Shown: positions 41,084 through 51,655 of the stretch, one piece after another
Numbering within the stretch: position 1 is the stretch's first letter
Layout of the letters: each line of letters starts with the position of its first letter
Source of the DNA: Paraburkholderia sp. BL23I1N1
GTDB taxonomy: Bacteria; Pseudomonadota; Gammaproteobacteria; Burkholderiales; Burkholderiaceae
NCBI RefSeq assembly: GCF_003610295.1
Contig: NZ_RAPV01000001.1
Span: 62,001 to 126,000, forward strand
Length of the DNA: 64,000 nt
Reading direction: 5' to 3'
Program-made: the position numbers and the translations under genes
The notes under the pieces: generated by a model
What the model saw: the letters and a program-made list of their open reading frames with translations, nothing else
Told to the model about the DNA's origin: nothing
The model's database searches: none

Positions 41084-41906
41084 ATGCAAATGACTGCCCC
41101 CCAAACCGCCGACGCGCTCATGCTCTACGGCCAGACTTTCGCGAGCCGCGTGCTGCTCGGCACCTCGCGCTATCCGTCGCTGCAATCGCTGTCCGATTCG
41201 ATCGACGCAGCACAGCCCGGCATGGTGACCGTCGCGCTGCGCCGGCAGATGAACGAAGGCGGCGCCGAAGCCGGCTTTTTCGACCTGCTCAAGCGCCACG
41301 GCGTGCCGCTGTTGCCCAATACCGCCGGCTGCCTGACTGTGGGGCGAGGCGGTGACGACCGCGCACATGGCGCGCGAAATCTTCGAAACCGAGTGGATCA
41401 AGCTCGAACTGATCGGCGACGACTACACGTTGCAGCCCGATCCGGTCGGCCTGATCGAAGCGGCTACGCAGTTGATCAAGGATGGCTTCAAGGTCCTGCC
41501 GTATTGCACCGAAGATCTGGTGATCGGCCGCCGCCTGCTCGATGCGGGCTGCGAGGCCCTGATGCCGTGGGGCGCGCCGATCGGCACCGGCAAGGGCGTA
41601 ATCAATCCGTACGGGCTGCGCGTGTTGCGTGAACGCCTGCCGGACGTGCCGCTGATCGTCGACGCCGGTCTCGGCGTGCCGTCGCACGCGGCGCAAGTGA
41701 TGGAGTGGGGCTTCGACGGCGTGCTGCTGAACACCGCCGTTTCGCAGGCAACGCACCCCGATGCGATGGCGCGCGCCTTTGCACTGGGTGTCGAAGCGGG
41801 CCGCCAGGCTTTTCTGGCGGGGCCGATGGCCGAGCGCGAAAGCGCGCACGCGAGCACGCCGGTGGTCGGCATGCCGTTCTGGCATCAAGACGGGAGCGCC
41901 GCATGA
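41084..41906 (+). pseudogene. thiG: thiG, thiazole synthase, frameshifted
   Basis: ThiG builds the thiazole phosphate ring from DXP, dehydroglycine and ThiS-thiocarboxylate. The frame from ATG 41084 reads normally to NTAGCLTVG, then leaves the family; the family sequence resumes in the next frame with [14 protein letters not shown] and continues to [12 protein letters not shown] and TGA 41904-41906. Removing one G from the GGGG run at 41341-41344 gives an unbroken [14 protein letters not shown], so a single-base insertion explains the break. The catalytic lysine and the phosphate-binding part lie beyond or across it, so the product should be inactive. The start of thiE overlaps the stop. Confidence 0.88.
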
Positions 41907-43006
41907 CGCAAACTTTGCCTTTGACTGGCCGCGATCTTTTCTGGCCGCCCGCCGATGAACTCACCGAATCCGCCGAGCGCATCCGCGCGCGCCTCGGCGA
42001 GTGGCCGCCGACGCATGCGCCGTGGCGCATCTGCCTGACCGCGCCGGACGAACCGAACGGTGGGGACCTGATCGTCGTCGCGGACGCGCAGCAGCATGGC
42101 GAGCAGGTAGCGCGCTGGCTGGTGCAGGGTGCCGGCGTGATCGTGGCTGCCGAGAATACGGCAGCACTCCATCTGGGCGGGGAAACATACCGTCTGGAAG
42201 GTCATCTGGCGGAAGACTGGATGCCCGCGCTGGCGGCGTTTCTGGACTGCGGCTTCGATCCGCATGATGCGCTGGTGCTGGCGCTGGCCTGGCGCGACGG
42301 CGATGAAACCAGGGCGGACGACGCCTTTCCGGCCGATATCGCGCATTTCCCGCGCTTGGCCGGCCTGCCGGCCGCGCCGGCGCAAGCGTTCGCGCGTTGT
42401 CCCGACCGGCTGGGCCTTTACCCGGTGCTGCCGACTGCGGAGTGGGTCGAACGGGTGGTGGGCTTCGGCGTGAAAACGGTCCAGTTGCGGCGTAAATCGG
42501 CCGAACCCGCCGACGAACTGAAGCGCGAAATCGCCCGCTGCGTCGCCGCCGGCCGTGAACACGATGCCCAGGTTTTCATCAACGATCACTGGCAGGCCGC
42601 GCTGGAAGCGGGTGCCTACGGCGTCCACCTCGGCCAGGAAGACGTGCATACGGCCGATCTGCCGGCGCTTGCCGCAGCCGGTATCCGGCTCGGTCTGTCG
42701 ACCCACGGTTTCTACGAGATTCTGAGGGCGCTGCATTTCCGGCCCAGCTATATTGCGTTGGGCGCCGTGTTCCCGACCACCACCAAGGTCATGCCGACCG
42801 CGCCGCAGGGCCTCAAGCGTCTGGCGCGGTATGTTCGCCTGCTCGACGGCGTCGTGCCGCTGGTGGCGATCGGCGGAATCGATCTGCAGGTGCTGCCGGA
42901 CGTGCTGGCGACGGGCGTCGGCTGTGCGGCCGTGGTGCGTGCCGTGACCGAGGCTGCCGATCCGGCTGCGGCGGTTTCTGCGTTGCAACACGGGTTTACG
43001 CGATAA
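41903..43006 (+). CDS. thiE: Thiamine phosphate synthase ThiE with N-terminal extension
   Basis: ThiE joins HMP-PP and thiazole phosphate to thiamine phosphate. The ThiE barrel is in the C-terminal 200 residues: [74 protein letters not shown] and VAIGGID. The first 165 residues or so are an extra domain of unknown role with [19 protein letters not shown] and [14 protein letters not shown], which faintly recalls the end of HMP kinases but lacks their catalytic motif. Total length is 367, against about 210 for a simple ThiE. The start overlaps thiG. Confidence 0.92.
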   Translation: MTQTLPLTGRDLFWPPADELTESAERIRARLGEWPPTHAPWRICLTAPDEPNGGDLIVVADAQQHGEQVARWLVQGAGVIVAAENTAALHLGGETYRLEGHLAEDWMPALAAFLDCGFDPHDALVLALAWRDGDETRADDAFPADIAHFPRLAGLPAAPAQAFARCPDRLGLYPVLPTAEWVERVVGFGVKTVQLRRKSAEPADELKREIARCVAAGREHDAQVFINDHWQAALEAGAYGVHLGQEDVHTADLPALAAAGIRLGLSTHGFYEILRALHFRPSYIALGAVFPTTTKVMPTAPQGLKRLARYVRLLDGVVPLVAIGGIDLQVLPDVLATGVGCAAVVRAVTEAADPAAAVSALQHGFTR

Positions 43007-43062
43007 TCGTCAAGTTCAGTAAAGGGACAGGGCACCTCACGGCAGCTTTTGCATGATGGCCC

Positions 43063-43068
43063 TATAAT
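43063..43068 (+). promoter_or_regulatory. -10 element candidate for the mla operon
   Basis: A perfect TATAAT lies 32 bases before the GTG start of mlaF. The -35 region (near 43040) is a poor match. Confidence 0.45.
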
Positions 43069-43100
43069 TCGGCCTTCCGTGTAAAAGGACTGTCAGTTTC

Positions 43101-43922
43101 GTGTCTTCTTCCCCCGAGCCTTTACTCGAGCTGCGCGACGTCGACTTCGGTTATGGCGACCGGCTCGTCCTGTCGAACCTGAATCTGCGCTTCAAGCGCG
43201 GCCAGGTCGTCGCGGTCATGGGCGGCTCGGGTTGCGGCAAGACCACGGTGCTGCGCCTGATCGGCGGTCTGGTGCGCGCGCAGCGCGGCCAGATCCTGTT
43301 CCATGGCCAGGATATCGGCCAGCAGACGCGCGACGGCCTGTACGCGCTGCGCCGCAAGATGGGCATGCTGTTCCAGTTCGGCGCGTTGTTCACCGATATG
43401 TCGGTGTTCGAAAACGTCGCCTTCGCGCTGCGCGAGCACACCGACCTCCCCGAAGAACTGATTCGCGACCTCGTACTGATGAAGCTCAACGCGGTCGGGT
43501 TGCGTGGCGCACGCGACCTGGCGCCGTCGGAGATTTCGGGTGGCATGGCGCGTCGCGTCGCGCTGGCCCGGGCAATCGCGCTCGACCCCGAGCTGATGAT
43601 GTACGACGAGCCGTTCGCCGGCCTCGATCCGATCTCGCTCGGCATCACCGCGAATCTGATTCGCGCGCTGAATCAGGCACTTGGCGCGACGTCGATCCTC
43701 GTGACGCACGACGTGCCGGAGTCGTTCGCGATTGCCGATTACGTCTATTTCCTCGCCAACGGCGGGGTGCATGCTGAAGGCACGCCGGCCGAGCTGCGCG
43801 CGTCGACCGATCCTACGGTGCGCCAGTTCATCGACGGCGCGCCGGACGGCCCGTTCAAATTCCACTATCCCAGCAAGACGCCGCTCGCGGCAGACTTCGG
43901 CATCGGCGGAGGTCAGTCATGA
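43101..43922 (+). CDS. mlaF: MlaF, ATPase of the phospholipid transport system
   Basis: MlaF powers the MlaFEDB inner-membrane complex that moves phospholipids between the two membranes. The 273-residue ATPase has Walker A GGSGCGKTT, the Q-loop MLFQFGALFTD, signature ISGGMARRVALARA, Walker B LMMYDEPFAGLD and the H-loop LVTHD. The GTG start at 43101 has AAAGGA about 12 bases upstream. mlaE overlaps its stop by four bases. The order here is mlaFEDACB, with the lipoprotein gene mlaA inside the operon. Confidence 0.96.
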   Translation: MSSSPEPLLELRDVDFGYGDRLVLSNLNLRFKRGQVVAVMGGSGCGKTTVLRLIGGLVRAQRGQILFHGQDIGQQTRDGLYALRRKMGMLFQFGALFTDMSVFENVAFALREHTDLPEELIRDLVLMKLNAVGLRGARDLAPSEISGGMARRVALARAIALDPELMMYDEPFAGLDPISLGITANLIRALNQALGATSILVTHDVPESFAIADYVYFLANGGVHAEGTPAELRASTDPTVRQFIDGAPDGPFKFHYPSKTPLAADFGIGGGQS

Positions 43923-44686
43923 TCAGTTCGATCGGCCGCTCGGTACTCGACGGACTGGGCACGGCCGGCTACGCCACGCGTTTCTTCTTCCGGCTGCTGC
44001 TCGAGTTTTTCCCGCTGCTGCGCCGGCCGCGCCTTGTCACGAAGCAGATCCACTTCGTCGGTAATTATTCGCTGGTGATCATCGCCGTGTCGGGGCTGTT
44101 CGTCGGCTTCGTGCTCGGTTTGCAGGGCTATTACACATTGAACCGCTATGGTTCCGAGCAGGCGTTGGGGCTGCTGGTCGCGCTTTCGCTGGTGCGCGAA
44201 CTCGGTCCGGTGGTCACGGCGCTCCTGTTCGCGGGCCGCGCCGGCACATCGCTCACGGCCGAGATCGGTTTGATGAAGGCGGGCGAGCAACTGACCGCGA
44301 TGGAAATGATGGCGGTCGATCCGGTGAAGGTGGTGGTGGCGCCGCGTCTGTGGGCGGGCATCATTTCCATGCCGATTCTGGCCGCGATTTTCAGCGCGGT
44401 CGGTGTGTTCGGCGGTTATGTGGTGGGCGTGCTGCTGATCGGCGTCGACGCCGGCGCGTTCTGGTCGCAGATGCAAGGCGGCGTCGACGTCTGGCGCGAT
44501 GTTGGCGCCGGGGTCATCAAGAGCGTGGTGTTCGGCCTCGCGGTGACCTTTGTGGCGCTGTTTCAGGGCTACGAAGCCAAGCCGACGCCGGAAGGCGTGT
44601 CGCGCGCCACGACCAAAACGGTCGTGTATGCGTCGCTTGCGGTGCTCGGCCTCGATTTTCTGCTGACTGCACTGATGTTCAGCTAA
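43919..44686 (+). CDS. mlaE: MlaE, permease of the phospholipid transport system
   Basis: This 255-residue MlaE/YrbE-family permease has about five membrane segments, an amphipathic N-terminus, and the family motifs RELGPVVTALLFAGRAGTSLTAEIG and EQLTAMEMMAVDPVKVVVAPRLWA. It forms a dimer below the MlaD hexamer. Its start overlaps mlaF (ATGA), as expected for co-translation. Confidence 0.96.
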   Translation: MISSIGRSVLDGLGTAGYATRFFFRLLLEFFPLLRRPRLVTKQIHFVGNYSLVIIAVSGLFVGFVLGLQGYYTLNRYGSEQALGLLVALSLVRELGPVVTALLFAGRAGTSLTAEIGLMKAGEQLTAMEMMAVDPVKVVVAPRLWAGIISMPILAAIFSAVGVFGGYVVGVLLIGVDAGAFWSQMQGGVDVWRDVGAGVIKSVVFGLAVTFVALFQGYEAKPTPEGVSRATTKTVVYASLAVLGLDFLLTALMFS

Positions 44687-44777
44687 GACTGCGCTGCACG
44701 TTTCCTGTCAGCGGGCGCGCCTCGGGTTGCGCGTGACGGGAGCGGGAGCAGCGTGGCGGATTCACTTTGGGATGACG

Positions 44778-45335
44778 ATGAAAAAGACTGCTCTCGACTT
44801 CTGGGTCGGCCTGTTCGTAGTGTTGGGTTTCGTGGCGTTGCTGTTTCTCGCGCTGAAGGCCGGCAACATGAGCTCGTTGTCGTTTCAGGCAACGTACCCG
44901 GTCAAGCTCAAATTCGACAATATCGGCGGACTGAAGGCGCGCGCGCCGGTGAAGAGTGCGGGCGTGACGGTCGGCCGGGTTGCTTCGATCGGCTTTGACA
45001 GCAATGCGTATCAGGCTGTCGTCACGATCGACATCGACAAGCAATACCCGTTTCCGAAAGACACCTCGGCAAAGATCCTGACGTCGGGTCTGTTGGGCGA
45101 GCAATACATCGGGCTCGAACCCGGTGGCGATAGCGAGATGCTTAAAGCAGGTGACACAATTTCGATGACACAATCGGCGATCGTGCTCGAAAACCTGATC
45201 GGACAATTCCTGTATAGCAAGGCCGCGGACTCGGGCGCATCCAAACCGGGCGCGGGTTCGACTGCAGCTGCCCCTGCCACTGCGCCCGCGCCGTCGGCGC
45301 CGACTTCGCCCGCCTCTGGCGCGGCCGGTCAATAA
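44778..45335 (+). CDS. mlaD: MlaD, periplasmic MCE-domain protein
   Basis: MlaD forms a hexameric ring that carries lipid between MlaE and MlaC. The 185-residue product has one N-terminal membrane segment (about residues 6-28), a single MCE domain (KLKFDNIGGLKARAPVKSAG, AKILTSGLLGEQYIGLEPGG) and an Ala/Pro-rich tail. Starts at 44772 and 44778 are both possible; I took 44778 because GGGA is then 7 bases upstream and the family begins MKK. Confidence 0.94.
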   Translation: MKKTALDFWVGLFVVLGFVALLFLALKAGNMSSLSFQATYPVKLKFDNIGGLKARAPVKSAGVTVGRVASIGFDSNAYQAVVTIDIDKQYPFPKDTSAKILTSGLLGEQYIGLEPGGDSEMLKAGDTISMTQSAIVLENLIGQFLYSKAADSGASKPGAGSTAAAPATAPAPSAPTSPASGAAGQ

Positions 45336-45346
45336 GGAGAATAAAA

Positions 45347-46375
45347 ATGCAGACCCTACGCATACGAGGCGTGCGCACCGTCCAGTTAGCGACGTTCGCG
45401 CTCGCGGCCGCAACGCTCGCCGGCTGCTCGACCGTTCAGACGCCGACCAAGGGCGACCCGCTCGAAGGCCTGAACCGCACGATCTTCACCGTCAACGACA
45501 AGCTCGACCAGTACGCGCTGAAACCGGTCGCGAGGGGCTACGTGTTCATCACGCCGCAGCCGGTGCGCGATAGCGTCACCAACTTCTTCTCGAATATCGG
45601 CGACGTCTACATTGCGGCGAACAACCTGCTGCAGTTGAAGATCACCGATGGCGTCGAAGACATCATGCGGATCGTGATCAACACGGTGTTCGGTGTCGGC
45701 GGTCTGTTCGACGTGGCGACGCTCGCCAAACTGCCCAAGCACGACAACGACCTCGGCCTGACGCTCGGCCACTATGGCGTGCCGGCGGGCCCGTACCTCG
45801 TGTTGCCGCTGTTCGGCCCGAGCACGGTGCGCGACGCGGTCGGCTCGATCGGCAATTACTATGTGAATCCGCTCAGCTACATTCATCCGGATGGACTGAG
45901 CTGGGCGCTGTACGGCCTGAACGTGATCAACACCCGTGCGAATCTGCTGGGCGCGAGCGACGTGCTGGAAGGCGCCGCGCTCGACAAGTACTCGTTCGTG
46001 CGTAACGCTTATCTGCAACGCCGCCAGTATTTGCTGTCGGAAGGTAAGCACTCGCAGGCGCTGCCGAGCTACGGTGATGAAGCACCGTTGCCGAAGTACG
46101 ACGACGTCGACGGCGGCGCGGCTGCAGCGCCGGCAGGCACGCAGGGTGCAACAGCCAAGGCAGCGTCTGGTACGGCCGCCGCAACGCCGCCGCAAGCTGC
46201 GTCGGCAGCTGGAGCCACCGCGGGTGCAACCGGCACGGCAGCTGCACCTGAAGCCGCCTCCGGCAGCGAATCGCCGCCGCTCGACCTGAACGGCGGTCCG
46301 GAAACGACGCAGATTCCGGCCGGCCAACTGGTCCCGCCCTCGCGTTTCAACTTCCCGTCATTCAAATTGCGTTGA
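45347..46375 (+). CDS. mlaA: MlaA (VacJ) outer-membrane lipoprotein
   Basis: MlaA removes misplaced phospholipid from the outer leaflet and passes it to MlaC. The 342-residue product has a lipobox (TLAGCSTVQ), the motif DPLEGLNRTIFTVNDKLD, VRDSVTNFFSNIGDVYIAANNLLQ, the GVPAGPYLVLPLFGPSTVRDA segment and a final helix. A C-terminal tail of about 90 residues, mostly Ala, Pro, Thr and Gly, is longer than in E. coli MlaA and looks disordered. AAGGAG precedes ATG 45347. Confidence 0.95.
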   Translation: MQTLRIRGVRTVQLATFALAAATLAGCSTVQTPTKGDPLEGLNRTIFTVNDKLDQYALKPVARGYVFITPQPVRDSVTNFFSNIGDVYIAANNLLQLKITDGVEDIMRIVINTVFGVGGLFDVATLAKLPKHDNDLGLTLGHYGVPAGPYLVLPLFGPSTVRDAVGSIGNYYVNPLSYIHPDGLSWALYGLNVINTRANLLGASDVLEGAALDKYSFVRNAYLQRRQYLLSEGKHSQALPSYGDEAPLPKYDDVDGGAAAAPAGTQGATAKAASGTAAATPPQAASAAGATAGATGTAAAPEAASGSESPPLDLNGGPETTQIPAGQLVPPSRFNFPSFKLR

Positions 46376-46489
46376 TCGTGCAGCCGTAACACCTCGATAC
46401 GACTCTCGCAGTTTGCGCATGGATTGCCGCTGAACTCGCGTGTTAATGTCGGTTCCAACGATTGCACAATTTTTAAGGCAAGGCTCGAT

Positions 46490-47122
46490 ATGAAAAAATT
46501 CTTCCTGATCCCGTTGTTTGCTGCGTTGTTTTCGTTCGCTAGTGCCGGTGCATCGGCACAAACGGTCGACTCCAGTTCGCCGGATGGCCTGATCAAGACC
46601 GTGACGCAGCAGGTGATCGACGCGATCCACGCTGACAAGTCGATCCAGCAAGGCGACATCACCCACATCACCAATCTCGTCAACGAAAAGATCCTGCCGT
46701 ACACCGATTTCCGCCGCACCACCCAACTTGCGATGGGCCGGAACTGGCGCACCGCGACGCCGGAGCAGCAAAACGCCGTGGTCGAGCAGTTCAAGATGCT
46801 GCTGATCCGCACGTACTCGGGTGCGCTCGCCCAGGTTCGCGACCAGCAGATCCAGTACAAGCCGTTCCGTATGAATCCGGACGACACCGACACGGTGGTG
46901 CGCTCGGTGGTGATGAACAACGGCTCGCCGATCGAACTCGACTACCGTCTGTACAAGACGCCGCAAGGCTGGCGCGTGTATGACATCAACGTGCTCGGCG
47001 CGTGGCTGATCCAGGCGTACCAGCAACAGTTCAACGAGCAGATCCAGCAGAAGGGCGTGGACGGACTGATCCAGTTCCTCACGCAGCGTAACCAGCAACT
47101 CGCCGCGGGCAAGCAGTCGTGA
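46490..47122 (+). CDS. mlaC: MlaC, periplasmic phospholipid shuttle
   Basis: The 210-residue product starts at ATG 46490 with a clean signal peptide (MKKFFLIPLFAALFSFASAG, cleaved near ASAQ). The mature MlaC/Ttg2D domain has PYTDFRRTTQLAMGRNWRTA, YSGALAQVRDQ, DYRLYKTPQGWRVYDINVLGAWLIQAY and a final helix. It carries lipid through the periplasm between MlaA and MlaD. The upstream extension of the frame is not family-like. mlaB follows with a 4-base overlap. Confidence 0.95.
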   Translation: MKKFFLIPLFAALFSFASAGASAQTVDSSSPDGLIKTVTQQVIDAIHADKSIQQGDITHITNLVNEKILPYTDFRRTTQLAMGRNWRTATPEQQNAVVEQFKMLLIRTYSGALAQVRDQQIQYKPFRMNPDDTDTVVRSVVMNNGSPIELDYRLYKTPQGWRVYDINVLGAWLIQAYQQQFNEQIQQKGVDGLIQFLTQRNQQLAAGKQS

Positions 47123-47415
47123 GCGAAGTGCTGAACGCCGCCGTCGCAAGCCGCTTCGAAAGCGGCGCGACGCTGACCCACGAGAGCGCGAAAGCCGCGC
47201 TCGAGGCGGGTTTGCAGCGGATCGCCGCGGGCGCGAACGGCGTGGATTGCGCGCCGCTCGCGCAATTCGATTCGACCGCGCTTGCCGTCCTGCTCGCATG
47301 GGAGCGTGCCGCCCAGGCACGCGGCATCGCGTTCGAGATCGTCAACCTGCCGGCTGGTCTCGCCAGCCTCGCACAAGCCTACGGCGTCGACACGCTGCTT
47401 TCAGCGCGACATTGA
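47119..47415 (+). CDS. mlaB: MlaB, STAS-domain subunit
   Basis: This 98-residue STAS protein starts at GTG 47119, overlapping mlaC. It has the pattern VDCAPLAQFDSTALAVLLAWERAAQARGIAFEIVNLP, with the Ser-Thr region that contacts MlaF. MlaB binds and stabilises the MlaF ATPase on the cytoplasmic side. It ends the mla operon, since a terminator follows within 30 bases. Confidence 0.9.
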   Translation: MSEVLNAAVASRFESGATLTHESAKAALEAGLQRIAAGANGVDCAPLAQFDSTALAVLLAWERAAQARGIAFEIVNLPAGLASLAQAYGVDTLLSARH

Positions 47416-47440
47416 CGCTCCACTAGCGTCACTTCCAATC

Positions 47441-47470
47441 GCCCCGGCCGAGCCGGGGCTGCCGATTTTT
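47441..47470 (+). terminator. Terminator after the mla operon
   Basis: GCCCCGGC (47441-47448) and GCCGGGGC (47452-47459) form a perfect 8-bp stem with a CGA loop, followed by TGCCGATTTTT. Confidence 0.82.
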
Positions 47471-47474
47471 GCCC

Positions 47475-47480
47475 TATAAT
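47475..47480 (+). promoter_or_regulatory. -10 element candidate for the ABC exporter-ibaG-murA unit
   Basis: A perfect TATAAT lies just after the mla terminator and 105 bases before the next gene. No clear -35 box is visible because the spacer falls in the terminator hairpin. Confidence 0.4.
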
Positions 47481-47585
47481 CAAACGTTTTTTGGGGCATA
47501 CAACCGGCCCCAATTTCGTCCCTTCCAGCACTTTTGCGCCCCCTCAGGGCTCCTTTAGGCGCCGCTCCGCACGCGGCCCATAGTC

Positions 47586-48518
47586 ATGTCAGCCATAGAA
47601 ATTCGTAACGTCAAGAAGCGCTACAAGGACTTGCAGGCGCTCAAGGGCGTCAGCCTCACGGTGGAAGAAGGCGAGTTCTTCGGACTGCTCGGTCCGAACG
47701 GCGCGGGCAAGACAACGCTCATCAGCATCCTCGCCGGTCTCGCGCGCGCCGATGAAGGCAGCATCGCGGTGCGCGGCCATGACGTAGTCGGCGATTTCCG
47801 CGCTGCGCGCCGTGCGCTCGGCGTGGTGCCGCAGGAGCTCGTGTTCGATCCGTTTTTCACCGTGCGCGAAACTTTGCGCATCCAGTCTGGCTACTACGGG
47901 CTGCGCAATAACGACGCGTGGATCGACGAGATCATGGCCAATCTCGACCTCACCGAGAAAGCCGACGCCAACATGCGCGCGCTGTCCGGCGGCATGAAGC
48001 GCCGCGTGCTCGTCGCGCAAGCGCTGGTGCACCGTCCGCCTGTGATCGTGCTGGATGAGCCGACCGCGGGTGTCGACGTCGAATTGCGCCAAACCTTGTG
48101 GAAATTCATCTCGCGCCTGAATCGCGAAGGGCACACGATCGTGCTGACCACGCACTATCTGGAAGAAGCCGAATCGCTGTGCGACCGCATCGCAATGTTG
48201 CGTCGCGGCGAGGTCGTCGCGCTCGAGCGCACCAGCACGCTGCTGCAGCGCTTTGCCGGCATGCAGCTGTTCCTGCGCTTTGCGCAAGGCACCTTGCCCG
48301 TGGAACTGCGTCCGCTCGAAGTGGAAAGCGGCTTGGGCAACGGCAACGGCCATCAGCATCTGCTGCGTCTCGCGAGCTATGACGACGTCGAGCGGATTCT
48401 CGCGCAGTGCCGCGCAGCGGGCTGCACATTAGAAGAAATCGAGGTCCGCAAAGCCGACCTCGAAGATGTGTTCGTTCAGGTGATGAACGGTCCGGAAGTG
48501 ATCGAGGGGCTGGCATGA
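47586..48518 (+). CDS. ABC transporter ATP-binding protein (YadG/CcmA-like, ABC-2 type)
   Basis: The 310-residue ATPase has Walker A GPNGAGKTT, the Q-loop GVVPQELVFDPFFTV, signature LSGGMKRRVLVAQA, Walker B VIVLDEPTAGVD and H-loop LTTHYLEEAE, then a C-terminal regulatory extension of about 90 residues. It pairs with the ABC-2 permease gene that overlaps its end by four bases. The type resembles YadGH and NodIJ exporters. The substrate is unknown; its place between mla and ibaG-murA suggests an envelope role. Confidence 0.9.
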   Translation: MSAIEIRNVKKRYKDLQALKGVSLTVEEGEFFGLLGPNGAGKTTLISILAGLARADEGSIAVRGHDVVGDFRAARRALGVVPQELVFDPFFTVRETLRIQSGYYGLRNNDAWIDEIMANLDLTEKADANMRALSGGMKRRVLVAQALVHRPPVIVLDEPTAGVDVELRQTLWKFISRLNREGHTIVLTTHYLEEAESLCDRIAMLRRGEVVALERTSTLLQRFAGMQLFLRFAQGTLPVELRPLEVESGLGNGNGHQHLLRLASYDDVERILAQCRAAGCTLEEIEVRKADLEDVFVQVMNGPEVIEGLA

Positions 48519-49270
48519 GCGGCTTTCGCACGCTGTTTTACAAAGAAATCCTGCGTTTCTGGAAGGTGTCGTTCCAGACCGTGCTGGCGCCGGTTATCAC
48601 CGCGCTGCTCTATCTGACGATTTTCGGCCACGCGTTACGCGGTCACGTTGAGGTCTATCCGGGTGTCGAGTACACGAGCTTTCTGATTCCCGGCCTCGTG
48701 ATGATGAGCGTGTTGCAGAACGCATTCGCGAATAGCTCGTCCTCGCTGATCCAGTCGAAGATCACCGGCAACCTGGTGTTCGTGCTGCTGCCGCCGCTCT
48801 CGCACTACGAAATGTTCAGCGCGTATGTGCTCGCTGCCGTGGCACGCGGTCTGGCGGTCGGTTTTGGCGTGTTTATCGTGACGATCTGGTTCGTGCCGGT
48901 CAGCTTCAGCGCGCCGCTTTACATCATCGCGTTCGCGATTTTCGGCGCGGCGATCCTCGGCACGCTCGGTTTGATCGCCGGCATCTGGGCCGAGAAGTTC
49001 GATCAGCTCGCCGCGTTTCAAAACTTTCTGATTATGCCGCTCACGTTCCTCTCGGGCGTGTTCTACTCGACGCATACGTTGCCACCTGTGTGGCGCGAAG
49101 TGTCGCGGCTCAATCCCTTTTTCTACATGATCGACGGCTTTCGCTACGGTTTCTTCGGGATGTCGGATATCGATCCGCTCGTGAGCCTTGCGATCGTTGC
49201 CGGTTTCTTTGTGGTGCTGGCTGTGGTGGCGATGCGCATGCTCGCCTCCGGCTACAAACTGCGCCACTGA
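48515..49270 (+). CDS. ABC-2 type permease (YadH-like)
   Basis: This 251-residue permease has six membrane segments and the ABC-2 signature region AILGTLGLIAGIWAEKFDQLAAFQNFLIMPLTFLSG (cited only as a pattern), with NPFFYMIDGFRYGFFG near the end. ATG 48515 overlaps the ATPase stop. Together with that ATPase it should form a two-subunit exporter. Substrate unknown. Confidence 0.9.
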   Translation: MSGFRTLFYKEILRFWKVSFQTVLAPVITALLYLTIFGHALRGHVEVYPGVEYTSFLIPGLVMMSVLQNAFANSSSSLIQSKITGNLVFVLLPPLSHYEMFSAYVLAAVARGLAVGFGVFIVTIWFVPVSFSAPLYIIAFAIFGAAILGTLGLIAGIWAEKFDQLAAFQNFLIMPLTFLSGVFYSTHTLPPVWREVSRLNPFFYMIDGFRYGFFGMSDIDPLVSLAIVAGFFVVLAVVAMRMLASGYKLRH

Positions 49271-49285
49271 TCAGGAGCTTCTCTT

Positions 49286-49525
49286 ATGTTGCCGACTCCC
49301 GAACAGGTCAAGCAATACATCGCGGCTGGGCTCGCTTGCCAGCATCTCGAAGTCGAGGGCGACGGTCAGCATTTCTTTGCGACCATCGTCTCACCGAGCT
49401 TCGAAGGCAAACGTCTGATCCAGCGCCATCAACTCGTGTACGCGGCGCTCGGCGACCGCATGCGCGAAGAAATCCACGCGCTCAGCATGAAGACGCTGAC
49501 GCCCGCCGAATGGCAGACCGCGTAA
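49286..49525 (+). CDS. ibaG: BolA/IbaG-family protein
   Basis: The 79-residue product matches the BolA/IbaG fold, with the signature VSPSFEGKRLIQRHQLVYAALGDRM and the conserved metal-ligand His in this helix. IbaG-type proteins work with monothiol glutaredoxins in iron-sulfur cluster delivery and respond to acid and envelope conditions. It lies just upstream of murA, the position seen in E. coli. Confidence 0.92.
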   Translation: MLPTPEQVKQYIAAGLACQHLEVEGDGQHFFATIVSPSFEGKRLIQRHQLVYAALGDRMREEIHALSMKTLTPAEWQTA

Positions 49526-51594
<2,069 letters not shown>

Positions 51595-51596
51595 CT

Positions 51597-51625
51597 AGTT
51601 TGACCACGCGAGTGGTCAAACTTTT
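51597..51625 (+). terminator. Hairpin with T-tract between hisG and hisD
   Basis: AGTTTGACCAC (51597-51607) and GTGGTCAAACT (51612-51622) form a perfect 11-bp stem closed by a GCGA tetraloop and followed by TTTTA. It begins two bases after the hisG stop, inside what is otherwise one histidine operon. It could act as a partial terminator, an RNA-stability element or, as a DNA palindrome, an operator. Confidence 0.7.
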
Positions 51626-51655
51626 AACGCGCGCCTTACCGAAACGGATACCCGT

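Noticed and set aside
41341..41344. Programmed ribosomal frameshift in thiG
   Set aside because: GGGG followed by CGA is not a typical slippery heptamer, no stimulatory structure is obvious, and ThiG is not known to need frameshifting. A mutation or sequencing error is simpler.
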